Shown: positions 14,429-16,358 of the stretch, piece by piece
How the letters are laid out: each line of letters starts with the position of its first letter
Numbering within the stretch: position 1 is the first letter of the stretch
Assembly: GCA_016295665.1 (NCBI GenBank)
Contig: JAEDKS010000042.1
Location: 1 to 16,358 of the forward strand
Length of the DNA stretch: 16,358 nt
Reading direction: 5' to 3'
Source: Clostridia bacterium
GTDB taxonomy: Bacteria > Bacillota > Clostridia > Christensenellales > Aristaeellaceae
The notes under the pieces: generated by a model
The model's input: the letters and a program-made list of their open reading frames with translations, nothing else
What the model was told of the DNA's origin: nothing
Databases searched by the model: none
Translations under genes and position numbers: made by a program

Positions 14429-15972
14429 CAGAACGCCTCCTGTTCCACAACCATCACATAGTCCTTCATCATCCAGCCCTCGGTGCCGTCCACCATGCGC
14501 ACCTGATACCAGCCGCCCTGTTCCCCCAGCACCTCCAGCTGCGTGCCGGTGAAGTACTTGGCCCGGCGGTGTGCGCTTCTGTCCGGCTTCTCCCGCAGGT
14601 TCACCCGGTTGCCGGGGGCGTCGGACACCACCATGCCCAGCGTCCGGTCATCTCCCGTCCAGGTGCGGTAGCAGGCCATCAGATCCCCCAGCCACAGCGC
14701 GGGAAAGCCATCCAGGCAGCTGACCCACATTTCGCCGTCCTCCACCACCATTCCCATCCAGTAGCCCTCCAGCCACTGCCCCGTCACCTCTCTGACCTGG
14801 AAGGTCTTAGCACCCTGGGGCCAGACCGTCGTCTGCATCTCCGTGGGCAGGGCCCGCATCTCCCGCAGACTGCCCTTCAGCTCCTGCCGGGGCATCACCC
14901 GCACGATGGTGAACAGGGGCTCCCACGCATCCGTCCGCACCAGCTGGTCAGAGCGCACATAGCCCGTCTCCATGCTCTCGGAATTCCTGTCCGAATAGAA
15001 GCCCACCTTCGTGAACCCGTCCAGCTCCTCCCACACGGTCACAGAACTGCCACAGGCCGAACGAAACAGCACGCTGCTGCCCTCGTCGGGCTGGCTGTAG
15101 ATGGGCACCCGATCCCCGGCGTTCACCGGGGAGATCAGGCCGTCGCGCCAGGTCCAGTACCAGTCGCGCTCGGACGCCCGCTCCGGCTCCTCCACCTTCT
15201 CGCGGCCCGAAAGCAGCGGACAGTTGTCAAAGCAGCGCTCGCCCATCTCGACCCCGTCGGGCATCTGCACCCGCTCCAGACTGACGCAGTCGGAGAAGCA
15301 CCAGTCCCCCATGCGCTCCAGCGACAGCGGCAGGCTGACCGCCTCCAGCCGCCCGCAGTCCTCGATGCCGCCCCGCTCGATGGCGGTGAGACCCATGGGC
15401 AGGGACAGGGTCACCAGCCAGTCGTTGCCGCGGAAGGCATATGTCCCGATGGTGGTCACGCCCCGGGGCACATCGTAGTGCAGGTCGCGCTTGTCCGGCG
15501 GATAGTAGACCAGCGTGGTGCCGTCCTTCGTGAAGATCACGTCATCCTGTACCATGAAGTACGGGTTATCCTCCGCCATGCGGACATAGCGCACCGACTC
15601 CGCCCCCGCCAGCGAGCTGCCGTCAAAGACGCGCAGCGTGGACGGCAGCGTGACGCGACAGACCGCGCTGTAGTTCAGGCACCAGCCCTCCATTTCCTCC
15701 ACGCCCTCCGGGATGTGCAGGCAGCTGCCGCTATAGCCGTACAGGCTCTCAGGCAGCATTCGCCGCAGGGAGGAGGGCAGTCGCAGGCTGTCGATCACCC
15801 AGGGATCGCATTCCAGATGGGACAGCACCTCGGTGCCCTCCGGCACCGCCCAGCTGCTGCCGTCCCACTGCAGACGAATCCAGTCATAGTCTCCATCCTC
15901 CGCCCGCGCCGCGCCGCTGCCCCACAGGGCTGTCAGCAGCACCAGCAGCAGCGCCAGATACCGTTTTCCCAC
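14428..15972 (-). CDS. Secreted BspA-type leucine-rich-repeat protein with SH3-like domains
   Basis: The 514-residue product starts with a signal peptide (GKRYLALLLVLLTALW, cleavage after ARA at about residue 24). Residues about 58-255 form irregular LRR_5 (BspA-like) repeats, seen as repeating units such as VTLPSTLRVFDGSSL, VPRGVTTIGTYAFRGN, LSLPMGLTAIERGGIEDC and MPDGVEMGERCFDNCP. An SH3-like region spans about 279-345 and a bacterial SH3b domain about 447-508 (GNRVNLREKPDRSA to TEGWMMKDYV). Such proteins act at the cell surface or outside the cell in adhesion or wall binding; the partner is unknown. ATG 15978 is only 2 nt from AGGAGG, whereas GTG 15972 is 8 nt away, so GTG is preferred. 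No clear promoter is seen in the 80 nt upstream. It is coupled to the PstS-like gene. Confidence 0.85.
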   Translation of the reverse strand: MGKRYLALLLVLLTALWGSGAARAEDGDYDWIRLQWDGSSWAVPEGTEVLSHLECDPWVIDSLRLPSSLRRMLPESLYGYSGSCLHIPEGVEEMEGWCLNYSAVCRVTLPSTLRVFDGSSLAGAESVRYVRMAEDNPYFMVQDDVIFTKDGTTLVYYPPDKRDLHYDVPRGVTTIGTYAFRGNDWLVTLSLPMGLTAIERGGIEDCGRLEAVSLPLSLERMGDWCFSDCVSLERVQMPDGVEMGERCFDNCPLLSGREKVEEPERASERDWYWTWRDGLISPVNAGDRVPIYSQPDEGSSVLFRSACGSSVTVWEELDGFTKVGFYSDRNSESMETGYVRSDQLVRTDAWEPLFTIVRVMPRQELKGSLREMRALPTEMQTTVWPQGAKTFQVREVTGQWLEGYWMGMVVEDGEMWVSCLDGFPALWLGDLMACYRTWTGDDRTLGMVVSDAPGNRVNLREKPDRSAHRRAKYFTGTQLEVLGEQGGWYQVRMVDGTEGWMMKDYVMVVEQEAF

Positions 15973-16052
15973 GCCCATCGCCTCCTGTCCATTCAACGAA
16001 TCAGCCGTCGTGTTCCCTGCATGATTCCGGAAAAATATCCAGTTTCTGTGTG

Positions 16053-16080
16053 AAAAAAGGACGCCGCCGAAGCAGCGTCC
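16053..16080 (-). terminator. Strong intrinsic terminator after the ABC permease
   Basis: On the minus strand GGACGCUGC-UUCG-GCGGCGUCC forms a 9-bp stem (one U-G) with a stable UUCG tetraloop, followed by six U residues. It starts 12 nt after the permease stop and should separate the transporter operon from the LRR/SH3 gene. Confidence 0.95.
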
Positions 16081-16091
16081 CTTGAGGGCTC

Positions 16092-16358
16092 TTACCGTGT
16101 GCTCTTGTCGTAGGGAATGCCCTCCGCCTTGGGGGCTCTGGAGTTCTTGGAGGTGAACGCCAGCACCAGCAGGGTGATGAGGTAGGGCAGCATGCGGTAG
16201 AAGTTGGCGTTGATGCCCAGCTCCTTGAGGGTGTACACGCCGTCGCCGTTGATGTCCAGGGTGGAGTAGCTTGCCGCCACGCACTTGAACAGGCCGAACA
16301 GCAGGGCCGCCCCCGCGATGTTCAGCGGCTTCCAGTTGCCGAAGATCATCACGGCCAG
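16092..16358 (-). CDS. BMP/nucleoside-type ABC transporter permease, C-terminal fragment
   Basis: The last 88 codons of a gene that begins beyond the right edge, reading LAVMIFGNWKPLNIAGAALL at the visible start and ending at TAA 16092. The pattern (IFGNWKP, then a membrane helix LLFGLFKCVAAS, an external loop, a second helix FYRMLPYLITLLVLAFT, and a basic tail APKAEGIPYDKSTR) matches the end of permeases of the BMP-family nucleoside importers (NupQ/YufQ type) of Firmicutes. These import nucleosides with a BmpA-like binding protein. The loop between the two helices contains DINGDGVYTLKE, a perfect fit to an EF-hand-like calcium loop (16221-16256). The terminator at 16053-16080 closes this operon. 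Confidence 0.82.
   Translation of the reverse strand: MAVMIFGNWKPLNIAGAALLFGLFKCVAASYSTLDINGDGVYTLKELGINANFYRMLPYLITLLVLAFTSKNSRAPKAEGIPYDKSTR

Noticed and set aside
10514..14461. 1315-codon open frame on the plus strand across purF, purC, purE and the PstS-like gene
   Set aside because: It is antisense to well-recognised genes, crosses the pur promoter region, and its His/Ala/Gly/Val-rich composition is typical of a shadow frame in high-G+C DNA.
15979..16284. Upstream extension of the LRR/SH3 gene to 16284
   Set aside because: The extension passes through the intrinsic terminator and overlaps the permease coding sequence in another frame; the signal peptide begins at 15972-15978.

Overview
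The window looks like chromosomal DNA from a high-G+C member of the Clostridia (Firmicutes), probably an anaerobic gut or rumen lineage. The basis is the B. subtilis-type Fe-S PurF with a propeptide, the single-chain clostridial-type PurL, a free-standing AICAR transformylase paired with a PurO-type IMP cyclohydrolase, strong AGGAGG ribosome binding sites throughout, and BspA-like LRR/SH3 secreted proteins. The genus cannot be fixed from this sequence. Every credible gene lies on the minus strand, so transcription runs from high to low coordinates.

Right end (16358 to about 13350): the C-terminus of a BMP/nucleoside-type ABC transporter permease (16092-16358) ends at a textbook UUCG-loop terminator (16053-16080). 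Next comes a translationally coupled pair of exported proteins: a BspA-type leucine-rich-repeat/SH3 protein (14428-15972) and a PstS-like phosphate-binding protein without a lipobox (13352-14428). No pstCAB genes accompany the latter.

Control region (13351 to 13064): an AT-rich stretch carries an 11-bp perfect inverted repeat around the stop of the PstS-like gene, a near-consensus promoter (TTGACA, 17 bp, TACAAT) with a palindrome filling its spacer, and a roughly 190-nt leader. The leader has a strong SD followed by a possible 33-codon ORF, three GTGTATC repeats, and an intrinsic terminator just upstream of purE. This points to repressor control plus transcription attenuation of the purine operon.

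Purine operon (13063 to beyond 1): purE, purC, purF, purM, purN, purO-like IMP cyclohydrolase, a GyrI/Cass2-like effector-binding protein, a stand-alone AICAR formyltransferase (PurH C-terminal part), a GNAT acetyltransferase, purD, purL, and a nucleoside phosphorylase that runs off the left edge. Gaps are 54 nt or less and several neighbours overlap. The set covers PRPP to IMP except for the PurB step; purK is also absent, and no separate purQ/purS is needed because PurL is fused. The end phosphorylase and the nearby nucleoside-type permease suggest salvage is linked to de novo synthesis. The most unusual parts are the uncharacterised purE leader, the two non-pathway genes (effector-binding and acetyltransferase) inside the operon, and an EF-hand-like calcium loop in the permease fragment. 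No RNA genes, CRISPR arrays, insertion sequences or prophage genes were seen.
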